Shown here: positions 15,018 to 24,194 of the stretch, in pieces
Numbering within the stretch: position 1 is the stretch's first letter
Layout: every line of letters starts with the position of its first letter
NCBI RefSeq assembly: GCF_026965535.1
Contig: NZ_CP114039.1
Coordinates: forward strand, 9,717,461 to 9,781,460
DNA: 64,000 nt
Origin: Corallococcus sp. NCRR
GTDB lineage: Bacteria; Myxococcota; Myxococcia; Myxococcales; Myxococcaceae
Direction: 5' to 3'
Notes under the pieces: model-generated
Database searches by the model: none
What the model saw: the letters and a program-made list of their open reading frames with translations, nothing else
What the model was told of the DNA's origin: nothing
Program-made: the position numbers and the translations under genes

Positions 15018-16784
15018 ATGAAGCGCGGAGTCATCCTGACGGGTGTTCTTCTGCTGGCGGGGTGGATGGGTGGCTGCCGTGACTCGGACCGCCTGACGTC
15101 GGTGGGAAAGCCGCGACCTCCCGGGCCGACGCCGGTGGAGTCCACGCCCACCCTTCCCGACTCCGAGAACGCACAGCCTCCTCCCGGCAAGCCACCGCCG
15201 GAGCCGGAGGTGGTGGACCCGCCGCCGCCCGACCCGGAGGCGGAGGTGTTGGATCCCACGCCCATCCCGACGACGGACGGCGTCCCCGGCCCCCTGCCGG
15301 GCGTCTACACGGACAAGGGCGAGGCGCCGGTGACGGACCTCATCCGCGGGCTCGTGTCCTTCCCCATCCGCGACGCGGCGGCGCTCGAGGAGCGCATCGC
15401 GGACATCTACAAGCCGGGCGGCTCCCGCTTCCGCCAGTACATGACGCCGGCCGAGTGGATGTCGAAGCACGCCCCGCTGGAGAAGGACGTCACCATCGTC
15501 ACGGACTGGCTGAAGTCCGAGGGCATGCAGGTGCCCTACGTCGCCACCAACCGGCTGCTGGTGCAGTTCGTGGGCACGGTGGCCCAGTTCAACAAGGCGT
15601 TCGGCGTCACGCTGCGCGTGCTGGAGCGCAAGTCGCCCCAGGGCGGAAATGATCCGCACGACGTCTATGGCCTCGTGGAGTCCGTCAAGGCCCCCACGTT
15701 CGTGCAGCAGCGCATCCACGCCGTCGTCGCGCTGGACCTGCCGGCGGAGACGGGCACCATGCCCGGCGAGTTCGGCCAGCCGTCCACGGAGCCACCCAAC
15801 CCCGTCAGCCGGGGCCTCACGCCCCAGCAGGTGGCGCGCGCGTACAACGTGGACTCGCTCTATGAGCAGGGGCACCAGGGCCAGGGCATGAAGCTGGGCG
15901 TGGTGATTGGCGCCGGCTTCCGGTGGAAGGACCTGCGCGCCTTCTGGAAGATGTGGGGCATCGAGCGAGAGGACCCCAAGGTCATCCAGACCATGGAGCC
16001 GCCCGTCACGCGCTACCGCGAGGGCACGCTGGACGTGGAGTGGGCCGCGGCGATGGCGCCCAAGGCGGAGGTGCTCGTCTACATGGGCCCGGACGCGCGC
16101 AACACGTCCATGCTCTACACCTACAACGAGGCCATTGGCCGGGGCGAGGTGAGCGTCATCACCACGTCCTTCGCCCACCGCGAGGACTCCGAACCCAAGG
16201 CGGTGCACGAGGCCTACAGCCACGCCAGCACCATGGCCGCCGCGCTGGGCATCACCGTCGCCGCGGCGAGCGGTGACTCCGCGGGCGTGGACGTGCCGGG
16301 CAACAGCCCCTACGTCACCGCCGTGGGCGGCACGCAGTTGAAGATGAACGGCATGACGGTGACGGGCGAGACGGCCTGGTACTACTCGGGCTCCGGCATC
16401 ACCCGCACCTTCGCCACGCCGGAGTGGCAGAAGGGCCTCTTCCCGATGCCCGCCAAGCGCGCGGTGGTGGACGTCGCGCTGAACGCGGACACCGGCTACT
16501 GGTACACGTGGCTGGGCGTCACCACGCCCAACACCGGCACGTCGTTCTCCTCGCCCATCTTCGCGGGGATCATGACGGTGGTGAACGGCGCGCGCGCGGA
16601 CGCGCAGAAGCCGCGGGTGGGCTGGCTCAACTCGCAGCTCTACACGCTGCCGGCCGTGCAGCAGACGTTCCGCGACATCACCGTGGGCGTCACCGACAAG
16701 CAGTACGAAGCCGGGCCGGGCTGGGACATCCCCACCGGCTGGGGTGCACCCGACGCGGAGGGCCTGCTGCGGACCCTGCCCTGA
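15018..16784 (+). CDS. sedolisin-family (S53) serine-carboxyl protease, lipoprotein
   Basis: 588 residues. The lipoprotein signal MKRGVILTGVLLLAGWMGGC is followed by a Pro-rich spacer (~25-95), a pro-kumamolisin activation domain (~105-255, GGSRFRQYMTPAEW and later FNKAFGVTLRVLE) and the peptidase domain. The Glu/Asp pair of S53 enzymes is in REGTLDVEWAA, the oxyanion Asp in AASGDSAGVD, and the nucleophile Ser in NTGTSFSSPIFAG. The C-terminal calcium-site segment is recognisable (FRDITVG ... GPGWDIPTGWGAPD). It is therefore likely an active acid-type endopeptidase anchored to the outer membrane, perhaps released after self-processing; myxobacteria use such enzymes on prey or matrix protein. 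Start: GGGGGAGC just before ATG 15018. Confidence 0.93.
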   Translation: MKRGVILTGVLLLAGWMGGCRDSDRLTSVGKPRPPGPTPVESTPTLPDSENAQPPPGKPPPEPEVVDPPPPDPEAEVLDPTPIPTTDGVPGPLPGVYTDKGEAPVTDLIRGLVSFPIRDAAALEERIADIYKPGGSRFRQYMTPAEWMSKHAPLEKDVTIVTDWLKSEGMQVPYVATNRLLVQFVGTVAQFNKAFGVTLRVLERKSPQGGNDPHDVYGLVESVKAPTFVQQRIHAVVALDLPAETGTMPGEFGQPSTEPPNPVSRGLTPQQVARAYNVDSLYEQGHQGQGMKLGVVIGAGFRWKDLRAFWKMWGIEREDPKVIQTMEPPVTRYREGTLDVEWAAAMAPKAEVLVYMGPDARNTSMLYTYNEAIGRGEVSVITTSFAHREDSEPKAVHEAYSHASTMAAALGITVAAASGDSAGVDVPGNSPYVTAVGGTQLKMNGMTVTGETAWYYSGSGITRTFATPEWQKGLFPMPAKRAVVDVALNADTGYWYTWLGVTTPNTGTSFSSPIFAGIMTVVNGARADAQKPRVGWLNSQLYTLPAVQQTFRDITVGVTDKQYEAGPGWDIPTGWGAPDAEGLLRTLP

Positions 16785-16834
16785 GCGGGCGGGTGACATA
16801 GGGCGGACGGGCAACCGAGCCCCGCTCCGGTTGT

Positions 16835-16854
16835 CATCCCGGATTGACGGGATG
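16835..16854. promoter_or_regulatory. inverted repeat upstream of the hydrolase-like lipoprotein gene
   Basis: CATCCCG-GATTGA-CGGGATG, a perfect 7-bp inverted repeat with a 6-base loop. It lies 50 bases after the protease gene and 38 bases before the next start. It could be the protease terminator or an operator for the downstream gene; the sequence does not decide between them. Confidence 0.35.
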
Positions 16855-16892
16855 CGAATGCATGCGCAAGGCATGCTGTTCGGGACAGGACC

Positions 16893-18152
16893 ATGTCCCT
16901 GCCCCCCCTGCGCGCATCCCTGTCCTGCCTCCTGCTCCTCGCAGCCGCTTGCAGCAATGCCGTCGCTGGACCGAGTGACGCCGTGGCGGAGAGCCCGTCC
17001 ACGTCCGCGCCGGGGACCAGCGTCCAGGCGCCTACCGCGCCCGTGGAAGACGTGGGCCAGGTGCCCACCACGCCGACGCCCACCGACACAGTGACGCCGG
17101 AGGAGACGCCCGCGACCGAGACGCCGGTCGTCAGCGCGCCTGCTCCCACGGCGGGCGTGTGCTCGCCGCTCGGCTCGCTGTCCACCCTGACGGGCAACCT
17201 GACGTCGTGGCTGCTGACGGCGCCCATCGCCGCGGCCAACAGCGGCGGCTTCAAGGAGCCGGGCGGCACGGAGCTCGCCGCGTTCGAGGGCGCGTTCCGC
17301 ACGCTGCTCACCGAAGGCCCCACGCCGCAGGTGGTGCAGGACCTGGCGGGGATGGGCTACGGCGTGTCCACCTTCCGCAATGAAACGGGCGGCGGGTGGC
17401 TGGTGGTGCGCGAGCAGGGCCTGCTGTCTCGCGGCGGCGGCACCTTCATCATCAACCTGTTCCCCGCGCGCGACCTGTGGCTGGAGGCGCCGCACGCGGA
17501 CTCTGATGAGGGCACGCTGCGTCAGACGGCCACGCAGCTGGTGACGCTGGGCGCTCGCGCGCTGCTCATCACCGGCAGCAACCGCTGCGCCGTCACCACC
17601 GCCAGCCCGTGCAGCGGCACCACCAGCGTGTGCGGCACGAAGGGCCTGCGCATCTCCGACGCCGCGCACTACGGCAACAACTTCTTCACCGCCGCGCACC
17701 GCGCGCTGCGCGACACGTACCCGGACGCCATCGCCGCCAGCATCCACGGCATGGACGCGGGCAACGGCCCCGAGGCCGCCGTGGTGAGCGACGGCACCAG
17801 CACCCTGCGGCCGGACGCGCTCTCCAACCGCCTGCGCGACGCGCTCAACACCCACCTGGTGGGGACGAAGAAGGCCTTCTCCTGCAACGCGACGGATGAC
17901 TCGGGCAAGCACCGCACGCTGTGCGGCACCAGCAACGTGCAGGGCCGCATCGACAATGGCGCCTCCGACGCCTGCTTCGCGGAGGCCGCCGCCGCCACCG
18001 ACCGCTTCATCCACCTGGAGCAGTCCGCCACGCTGCGCGGCACCGGCGCGTCGTCCAAGGCCGTCATCCAGGCGCTCGCGGACACCGTCCCCTGCACGCT
18101 CGGCGGCTCCGGTCAGGGCTGCCCGGCCGTGGTCGCGCAGGACTGTCCGTGA
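16893..18152 (+). CDS. poly-gamma-glutamate-hydrolase-like lipoprotein
   Basis: 419 residues. A lipoprotein signal ends LLLLAAAC (Cys20), then comes a Ser/Thr/Pro/Glu-rich spacer to ~88. The domain after that resembles zinc-dependent poly-gamma-glutamate hydrolases (PghP type): EAPHADSDEGT (H201, D205), ASIHGMDAG (H285), VVSDGTSTL and FIHLEQSA (E376), matching the family pattern PH-x(3-4)-[DE]-x-GT ... HG ... LExS in order and spacing. It shares this layout with the product of the gene at 24191 in the neighbouring operon. Eight cysteines after the lipobox suggest disulphides. The predicted role is surface-anchored cleavage of a gamma-linked glutamate polymer or a similar amide. The assignment is by eye; an M14-like carboxypeptidase relative is the alternative. 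Confidence 0.7.
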   Translation: MSLPPLRASLSCLLLLAAACSNAVAGPSDAVAESPSTSAPGTSVQAPTAPVEDVGQVPTTPTPTDTVTPEETPATETPVVSAPAPTAGVCSPLGSLSTLTGNLTSWLLTAPIAAANSGGFKEPGGTELAAFEGAFRTLLTEGPTPQVVQDLAGMGYGVSTFRNETGGGWLVVREQGLLSRGGGTFIINLFPARDLWLEAPHADSDEGTLRQTATQLVTLGARALLITGSNRCAVTTASPCSGTTSVCGTKGLRISDAAHYGNNFFTAAHRALRDTYPDAIAASIHGMDAGNGPEAAVVSDGTSTLRPDALSNRLRDALNTHLVGTKKAFSCNATDDSGKHRTLCGTSNVQGRIDNGASDACFAEAAAATDRFIHLEQSATLRGTGASSKAVIQALADTVPCTLGGSGQGCPAVVAQDCP

Positions 18153-18241
18153 AGTGTCACGCGGGTGACGTCCTCACCTGGCGTGCCAACCGGCTTCTCG
18201 TCGTGTGAAGCAGGCGGGCTGATCCGTACGAGGGTCCGCTA

Positions 18242-18275
18242 CCAGTGTCCGGGGTTGGGCATTCAGTGACACTGG
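18242..18275. promoter_or_regulatory. 8-bp inverted repeat ahead of the polymer operon
   Basis: CCAGTGTC ... GACACTGG, perfect over 8 bases with an 18-base spacer, about 100 bases upstream of the first operon gene. The centre-to-centre distance is two to three helical turns, so a dimeric regulator could bind; it could also be a terminator for the gene ending at 18152. The rest of the 220-base gap (18153-18372) holds no gene and no promoter I can call confidently. Confidence 0.35.
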
Positions 18276-18372
18276 AGGCCCGAATTTTCGGTTGGACAGC
18301 CGACGCTTCTCAGCGGCCGAGAGGGGCAACCCTGGTCGGGTCCGGGAGCCTCCCTAGATTCGAGCGGCCACC

Positions 18373-21300
18373 ATGGCGCTCCTTTCGACCCTGACACTTT
18401 TTCCGGCCTACTCCCTCGACACCTCCATCCTGGTGGCGGTGCTCGTGGGCGTGCTCATCCTGGCGCTCCTCACGGAGACGCTCGGGTGGGTCTTCGTGGG
18501 CCTCGTGGTTCCCGGCTACCTGGCCTCGGTGTTCGTCATCCACCCGGAGGCGGGTTGCACCGTCGTCGCCGAATCGCTGCTCACGTACGGCCTGGCGCTG
18601 GCGTTCTCCAGCGGACTGTCCCGCACGGGGGCCTGGAGCGAGTTCTTCGGCCGCGACCGCTTCTTCGCGGTGGTGCTCGCGAGCGTCGTGGTGCGCGCGG
18701 TCAGCGAGACGTGGCTGCTCCCGGTGCTGGGGCACTGGATGGACGAGCGGTGGGGCACGTCCTTCATCGTCGACCGCAGCCTGCACAGCATCGGCCTGGT
18801 GCTGGTGCCGCTCACCGCGAACGCCTTCTGGAAGCTGAAGCTGCGCCGCGGCCTGTGGCAGGTGGCGGTGCCGGTGGCGCTCACCTACGTCATCCTCCGC
18901 TTCGTGCTGCTGCCCGGCACCAACCTGTCCTTCTCCAGCCTGGAGCTGATGTACGAGGACGTGGCGCAGGACTTCCTGTCCAGCCCCAAGGCCTACATCA
19001 TCCTGCTGACGACGGCGTTCCTCGCCGCGCGCTTCAACCTCAAGTACGGCTGGGACTTCAACGGCATCCTCGTGCCCGCGCTGCTGGCGCTCACGTGGCT
19101 GGAGCCGCTGAAGCTCGTGGCCACGCTGGCGGAGGTGCTGCTGCTGGTCGTGGCCGCGAAGGCGGTGCTGTCCGTGCCGGGGCTGCGCACGCTCAACCTC
19201 GAAGGCCCGCGCAAGACGGTGCTCGTCTTCTGTCTGGGCTTCCTCGTGAAGTGGGGCGTCGGCTGGGCCATGGGCGGCCGCATCCCGGGCCTCAAGGTCA
19301 CGGACCTGTTCGGCTTCGGCTACCTGGTGCCCACGCTGCTGGCGGTGAAGATGCTGCAGAAGCAGGTGATTGCGCGCGTGCTCTTGCCCACGCTGCACAC
19401 GTCGCTGGCGGGCTTCCTCATCGGCAGCCTCGCGGGCTTCGGGCTGTCGCTCATCGAACCGCGTCCGGCCACCGCGCTCACCGCGGAGGCACCGCACGAC
19501 CACGTGCCCGGGCTGGGGCTGGACCGCTCCCCGCTGGGCCTGATGGTGCTGGGCCGCGCCACCGCTCGTGAGAGCGACGTGGGCGGGCAGTCGCTGCGGC
19601 TGAAGCACGGCGACCTGCGTGAGTACAGCGGGCTGTGGAACGGGCTGGATGCGTGGCTGGAGTCGGGCCGCGGGGAGGGCCTGAACGCGCTGCGCGCGAA
19701 GGCGGTGGCGCTGGGGCTGGAGCTTCGCGAGCTGCCGAAGCAGGACGGCGTGCCCGCGCGCTTCGCGCTGGTGGAGCGCGTGGAGGGCGCCGGCAAGGCG
19801 GGCTGGGACACGTCGCTGCTCATCCCCGGCGCGCACGGGCCGGTGCTGGAGGTGCCGCGTCCCCTGACGGAGGCGCCGAGCGCCGAGGCCGCCGCGCTCC
19901 TGTGCGAGCGCGTGAGCTGCCGCGCCATCATCGTGAGCGGCATGGATTCCCACCGCGCGGGCCTGGTGCTGGGCGACGCGCTGGCGCAGTCGGAGACGCC
20001 GCTGCGCCACGCGCACGACGCGCTGTCCTCTCGCGAGCGGGTGCAGCTGCGCGTGGATCCCTCGCTGAAGCCGGGCCAGGCGGTGCTGCACACGCCGGAC
20101 GGCAAGGCGCCCCAGGGCCTGGACCTGCTGTGGCCGGGCGCGACGGTGACCGCCAATCCTCCGCCGGAGCCCGGTGGCAACTGGGGTGAGGCGCGGGTGA
20201 GCGTGCTGCGCGCGGGCGCCTTCGACCTGGCCTCGCTGGTGATTGCGCACGCCCAGGAACTGGCCGCGCCGATGACGGAGCGCGACGCGCTGGGCACGCT
20301 GATGGTGACGCCGGAGGTGGCGCGCGTCCCGGCGGTGCGGCCGTCCGACGCGGAGCTGCTGGTGCTGGAGCAGCAAGTGGCCTCGCCGCTGTTGGGCGGT
20401 GGGACGGCGGACGTGCCCAAGGAGCTGCGCGCGCGGTGGGCCGGGTCCATGGCGGCGCTGATGGGCCTGCGGGTGCACCCGGTGACGGAGTGCGCGGGCG
20501 CGGCCACCGGATGCTGGTGGGTGACGGACGCGCAGGACACGCCGGGCCGGCTGGGCGCGGGATTGATGGTGCGTCCGGGCGGCTCGCCGCTCGCGCTGGA
20601 GGTGCCGTCGCCGGCCCGCGAGGCGGGCACGCTGCCGGTGGCCGCGGAGCTGTGGCACGAGTCGCGCGCCACCGCGCTGGTGTTCGCCACCGCGTCCGGC
20701 GACATGCCCCACCCCGCCACCTTCGGCGAGCTGCGCACCAGCTTCCAGGCGTTCCACCAGGCGGCGCACCGCGCGCTGCCGAAGGAGCAGGGCTGGGTGC
20801 TGCACCTGCGCGGCTTCTCCGGCCGGCCCTCCGTGGAAGCGGACGTGCTGGTGGACGTGGGCAGCCCGGTGCTCACGGAAGCGCAGCGGCCGGCGGACCT
20901 GGAGCGGCTGTTGTCCCAGGAGGGCCCGCTGGGCTGGCTGGGGCAGCGCGTGCGCTACCACGACGGCTCTCCGGAGCTGACGGGCCTCAACGACGCGAGC
21001 CCGCAGCAGGTCTTCTCCCGCACCTTCGGCGGGGCGCGGCTGGCCACGCTGTGGCTGTCCGAGCCGCTGCGCGGCGCCTTCGTGGGCCCGCGGCTGGTGG
21101 CGGAGGAGCTGGCCCTCACGGGCCTGTTGCCCGAGGAGCCGCGCGAGTCTCCCGAGCGCGCGCTCCTGGCGGACCGGCTGGTGGCGCCGACGCAGCCGGT
21201 GTCCGCCGCGCTGAAGGAGCACTTCGCGGAGCTGACCGCGAGCGCGGAGCGCTACGTCGCGCAGCAGAACGTGCATGACCTCCGCGCGCTGGCGCAGACG

Positions 21301-21561
21301 AAGCGCGTGGGCAATGTGACGCGTCAGGTGAAGTCCGGCTTCAGCGCCGAATACGGCCTGCCCTTCCTCCTGGTGGAAGCGCGGCAGGGCAAGCAGGTGC
21401 TGCGCGCCGTCTATTTCCTTCAGCAGCACCCGTCGCCGGCGAAGCGCGCGGAGCTGACCGCGGGTGACGCGGAGCTCGCGAGCACGGTGGACCTGGCGCT
21501 GCGGCACCGCCGTCCGGTGGTGCTGACCGGGGAAGTCTCCCGCCAAGAGGCCCGTCGATGA
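18373..21561 (+). CDS. pgsC: duplicated PgsC/CapC membrane domain fused to a large soluble region
   Basis: 1062 residues; PgsC/CapC itself is only ~150. Residues ~15-185 and ~205-365 are each a PgsC-like hydrophobic domain: the first has the family signature TETLGWVFVGLVVPGYLA, the second DFNGILVPALLAL and FGYLVPTLLAVKML. PgsC forms the membrane part of the poly-gamma-glutamate synthase with PgsB. Residues ~370-1062 are soluble. Within them VPSPAREAGT (745-754), HLRGFSG (811-817) and TLWLSEP (892-898) align in order with the catalytic segments of the hydrolase-like protein encoded at 24191, but with the metal and catalytic residues replaced. VPRPLTEAPS near 494 may be a second such copy. The stop overlaps the next start (ATGA). 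First gene of the seven-gene operon. Confidence 0.85.
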   Translation: MALLSTLTLFPAYSLDTSILVAVLVGVLILALLTETLGWVFVGLVVPGYLASVFVIHPEAGCTVVAESLLTYGLALAFSSGLSRTGAWSEFFGRDRFFAVVLASVVVRAVSETWLLPVLGHWMDERWGTSFIVDRSLHSIGLVLVPLTANAFWKLKLRRGLWQVAVPVALTYVILRFVLLPGTNLSFSSLELMYEDVAQDFLSSPKAYIILLTTAFLAARFNLKYGWDFNGILVPALLALTWLEPLKLVATLAEVLLLVVAAKAVLSVPGLRTLNLEGPRKTVLVFCLGFLVKWGVGWAMGGRIPGLKVTDLFGFGYLVPTLLAVKMLQKQVIARVLLPTLHTSLAGFLIGSLAGFGLSLIEPRPATALTAEAPHDHVPGLGLDRSPLGLMVLGRATARESDVGGQSLRLKHGDLREYSGLWNGLDAWLESGRGEGLNALRAKAVALGLELRELPKQDGVPARFALVERVEGAGKAGWDTSLLIPGAHGPVLEVPRPLTEAPSAEAAALLCERVSCRAIIVSGMDSHRAGLVLGDALAQSETPLRHAHDALSSRERVQLRVDPSLKPGQAVLHTPDGKAPQGLDLLWPGATVTANPPPEPGGNWGEARVSVLRAGAFDLASLVIAHAQELAAPMTERDALGTLMVTPEVARVPAVRPSDAELLVLEQQVASPLLGGGTADVPKELRARWAGSMAALMGLRVHPVTECAGAATGCWWVTDAQDTPGRLGAGLMVRPGGSPLALEVPSPAREAGTLPVAAELWHESRATALVFATASGDMPHPATFGELRTSFQAFHQAAHRALPKEQGWVLHLRGFSGRPSVEADVLVDVGSPVLTEAQRPADLERLLSQEGPLGWLGQRVRYHDGSPELTGLNDASPQQVFSRTFGGARLATLWLSEPLRGAFVGPRLVAEELALTGLLPEEPRESPERALLADRLVAPTQPVSAALKEHFAELTASAERYVAQQNVHDLRALAQTKRVGNVTRQVKSGFSAEYGLPFLLVEARQGKQVLRAVYFLQQHPSPAKRAELTAGDAELASTVDLALRHRRPVVLTGEVSRQEARR

Positions 21562-24194
21562 AGACCCGCAGCCGCGCCCTCGTGGCGCTCCTTGGACTGA
21601 TGGTGGGCCTGGCCCTCATCTGGGGCGCGAGCCTCGCCGTGCTGGGCAACACCGACACGCCCACCGCGCGGCGCGACGCGAAGTTCGTCAACGCCGAGCG
21701 CCTCATCTTCTACCGCCTGGAGCCGGGCCGGGAGATGCGCGTGCGCGTCCCCGCCGAGGCCGAGGAGCTGCTCATCGTCACGCACGAGCTGCTCCCGGAC
21801 GGCACGCCCTACGCGCCGGAGAAGCAGTACCAGTACGGCCTCAAGGCCATCCTGCGCGGGCCGGACGGCGTCCTGCTGGAGCGCTCCATCTTCACGCGCA
21901 CGCGCCAGAGCAAGGGCCAGCCGCAGGAGGACGGCACGTTCCTGCAGGAGAGCGCCTTCACCACGCACGCCGACCAGCAGGTGACGGACGAGCGCGAGTT
22001 CGTGCTGCGCCTGCCCAAGGAGCGGCCGGACTACTCCGTGCTGTACCTGCGCGCCGCGGGCGCGAACGACACGCTGCTGGCGCGCGTCTACGTCCGCGCG
22101 CACCGCACGCTGCCGCTGCTCGCGTCGCAGAAGCTGGCCCAGGCCCGCGCGGAGGTGCGCGCGGGGCGTGCCACCTTCGAGCCCTTCGAGAAGCTCTCCT
22201 CCGACACGCGCCGCTGGCTGGCGGAGGAGCACTGGGAGCGCCTCAACGCGGAGGGCGAGGCGGGCACCGACTACCAGATCGAGCCCGTCTACCGAACCCC
22301 GTACCGGCTGCCGCTGGTGGAGGCCACCGAGTCCGTGCAGGAGCGCCTGGGCGCGGGCCGCGCCGTGGCCCTCAACGTCACCGGGCCCGCGAAGCCGGTG
22401 CTGTGGCTGTGGAGCGACGCGACGGACGCGAAGGCGCAGCCGCACGGCCCCGTGACGGTGCAGACGCTGTCCGCGGACGGCACGGCCCACACGCTGGAGC
22501 TGCCGGGCCCCGTGGCGGGTTCGCCCATGTCGCATCCGCTGGAGCTGCCGGCGGGCGTGCACACGGTGATGGTGCGCAACGACGGCCAGGAGGACCTGCG
22601 CTACACGGTGGAGGGCCCCTTCGAGTCGTGGCTCCTGCCCGCCGAGTCGCGCCCCCAGCCGGGCGTCGCGGCGGAGGGCCGCGTGGCCTTCCTGCCGGAC
22701 ACGCGCCGCACGGAGGCGTTCGCCACCGGCCCGGCGTGCCCGGTGCTGGAGCTGGACATCGACCCGCGCATGGACGCGGTGGGGCGGCTGGTGCGCATCG
22801 ACGCGCGCTCGCTGGACCGCGCGCCCTCGCGCGAGCCGCTGCACCTGAGCCTCACGGTGCTGGATGCCCAGGGGCAGCCTTTGGGACAGGCTTCGCTGGA
22901 CGCGACGCCGGAGCCCGCGCCGTTCGAGAGCGCGGCCCTGGTGCCGCTGCCGGGCGGCGCGCTGCCCTGCACGCCCGTGGCGACGGCGCCCCAGGACGCG
23001 GGCTCCGCGGGCTCTGGAGAAGTGACGGACCTGCCGGCGTGGGTGTCGGGCGCGGCGAGCGCCCGGGTGTTCCTGCCGATGGGGGCTCGCAAGCTGCGCG
23101 TGGAGGCGCCGCGCACGACCATCGTGCAGCTCTACAGCTTCCTCTCCAGCGGTCAGCCCATGGCCGCGTCCGCGCCGTACACGAACGACGCGCTCACCGG
23201 CGTGCGCTGGCGCAACGCGCCCGTGGACCAGCGCGCGTGGCACCCGATGCGTCCGGCGAACCTGACCGCGCTGCTTCAGGGTGGCGCGCGGATGGAGCTG
23301 ATCAGCCAGGTGCGCCTGGAGCCCGTGGGTCCCGAGGAGGAGACGCCTCCGCCGTCGGGTGACGCGGTGGTGGTGCGCCCGTATGGCACGCCCCCGGTGG
23401 TGGAGGTGCTGGAGTCCGGGCCGGCGGACACGGTGGACATGGTGAAGGCGCTGTCCACGGTGCTGGAGCCGGGCCGCGCGGTGCGGGCGCGCTTCGATGC
23501 GCGCACGCCCACCCGTCCGGAGGTCCGCCTGTCGCTGAAGGACGCGGCGGCGCTGGGCAACGAGGTGGAGGTGCTGCTCGACGGCGAGCCGCTGCACCGC
23601 TTCACCGTGCGCTCCACGCGGGCCCGGGAGCTGCTGCCGCCGCTGCCGCCGGGTGAGCATGAGGTGCTGCTGCGCTCCACGGCGCCGGGGCTGACGGCGC
23701 TGCTCAACCGGCCTCCTGCGGCAGGCAGCGGGCTGCGCTCGCGCACGGTGTATCCGGTGGGCCAGGGAGGCCTGCGCGTGCCGGTGCGCAAGACGGGTCC
23801 CGGCGCCATCACCCTCAACGTGGTCGTCTACACGCCGGTGGCGGAGGGCGCGACGGAGCCCCAGTTGTCCGTGACGGTGGATGGCGGCAACCCCGTGCGC
23901 CGCGCCAGCGTGCTGGTGCCGCACGTCACGCGCGCCGAGCGCACGGTGGTGCTGCCGGCCTCCGAGCGCGAGCCGGCCATGCCGGTGGGCCGCCCGGGCG
24001 TGAAGTGGTACGCGCGCACCGTGCCGGTGACGCTGGGCGAGGACATCGCGCCGGGCGTGCACACCGTGCGCATCCAGTCGCTGGGCACGGGGCCCCTGTG
24101 GGCGCGGTTCTTCATGTTCGGCCAGGCGGTGGAGAACACCGCGCCGCGCATGTGGAACCGGGGCGGCTGGCAGCCCGACGAGGACATGTTGTGA
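21558..24194 (+). CDS. membrane-anchored beta-rich periplasmic protein of the polymer operon
   Basis: 878 residues. One N-terminal hydrophobic segment (~7-29, ALVALLGLMVGLALIWGASL) acts as a membrane anchor or uncleaved signal; the rest is predicted periplasmic and built of short beta strands separated by Pro/Gly turns (LEPGREMRVRVPAEAEELLI, LNVTGPAKPVLWLWSD, LPPGEHEVLLRS, LGEDIAPGVHTVRIQSLG). Recurring 'PPG-HxVxLR' units suggest several Ig-like or carbohydrate-binding-like modules. No catalytic motif was recognised. It lies between the PgsC fusion and the hydrolase-like gene, with ATGA overlap upstream and GTGA overlap downstream. It is plausibly a periplasmic adaptor or co-polymerase linking inner-membrane synthesis to the outer-membrane barrel; the family is unknown to me. 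Confidence 0.82.
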   Translation: MKTRSRALVALLGLMVGLALIWGASLAVLGNTDTPTARRDAKFVNAERLIFYRLEPGREMRVRVPAEAEELLIVTHELLPDGTPYAPEKQYQYGLKAILRGPDGVLLERSIFTRTRQSKGQPQEDGTFLQESAFTTHADQQVTDEREFVLRLPKERPDYSVLYLRAAGANDTLLARVYVRAHRTLPLLASQKLAQARAEVRAGRATFEPFEKLSSDTRRWLAEEHWERLNAEGEAGTDYQIEPVYRTPYRLPLVEATESVQERLGAGRAVALNVTGPAKPVLWLWSDATDAKAQPHGPVTVQTLSADGTAHTLELPGPVAGSPMSHPLELPAGVHTVMVRNDGQEDLRYTVEGPFESWLLPAESRPQPGVAAEGRVAFLPDTRRTEAFATGPACPVLELDIDPRMDAVGRLVRIDARSLDRAPSREPLHLSLTVLDAQGQPLGQASLDATPEPAPFESAALVPLPGGALPCTPVATAPQDAGSAGSGEVTDLPAWVSGAASARVFLPMGARKLRVEAPRTTIVQLYSFLSSGQPMAASAPYTNDALTGVRWRNAPVDQRAWHPMRPANLTALLQGGARMELISQVRLEPVGPEEETPPPSGDAVVVRPYGTPPVVEVLESGPADTVDMVKALSTVLEPGRAVRARFDARTPTRPEVRLSLKDAAALGNEVEVLLDGEPLHRFTVRSTRARELLPPLPPGEHEVLLRSTAPGLTALLNRPPAAGSGLRSRTVYPVGQGGLRVPVRKTGPGAITLNVVVYTPVAEGATEPQLSVTVDGGNPVRRASVLVPHVTRAERTVVLPASEREPAMPVGRPGVKWYARTVPVTLGEDIAPGVHTVRIQSLGTGPLWARFFMFGQAVENTAPRMWNRGGWQPDEDML

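Noticed and set aside
14997..18014. 1005-codon minus-strand frame opposite the sedolisin and hydrolase-like genes
   Set aside because: Translation is Arg/Ala/His-rich without motifs, while both plus-strand genes have signal sequences and catalytic motifs.
18310..21546. 1078-codon minus-strand frame opposite the PgsC fusion
   Set aside because: Composition typical of an antisense shadow (Gln/Arg/His-rich) and no recognisable domain.
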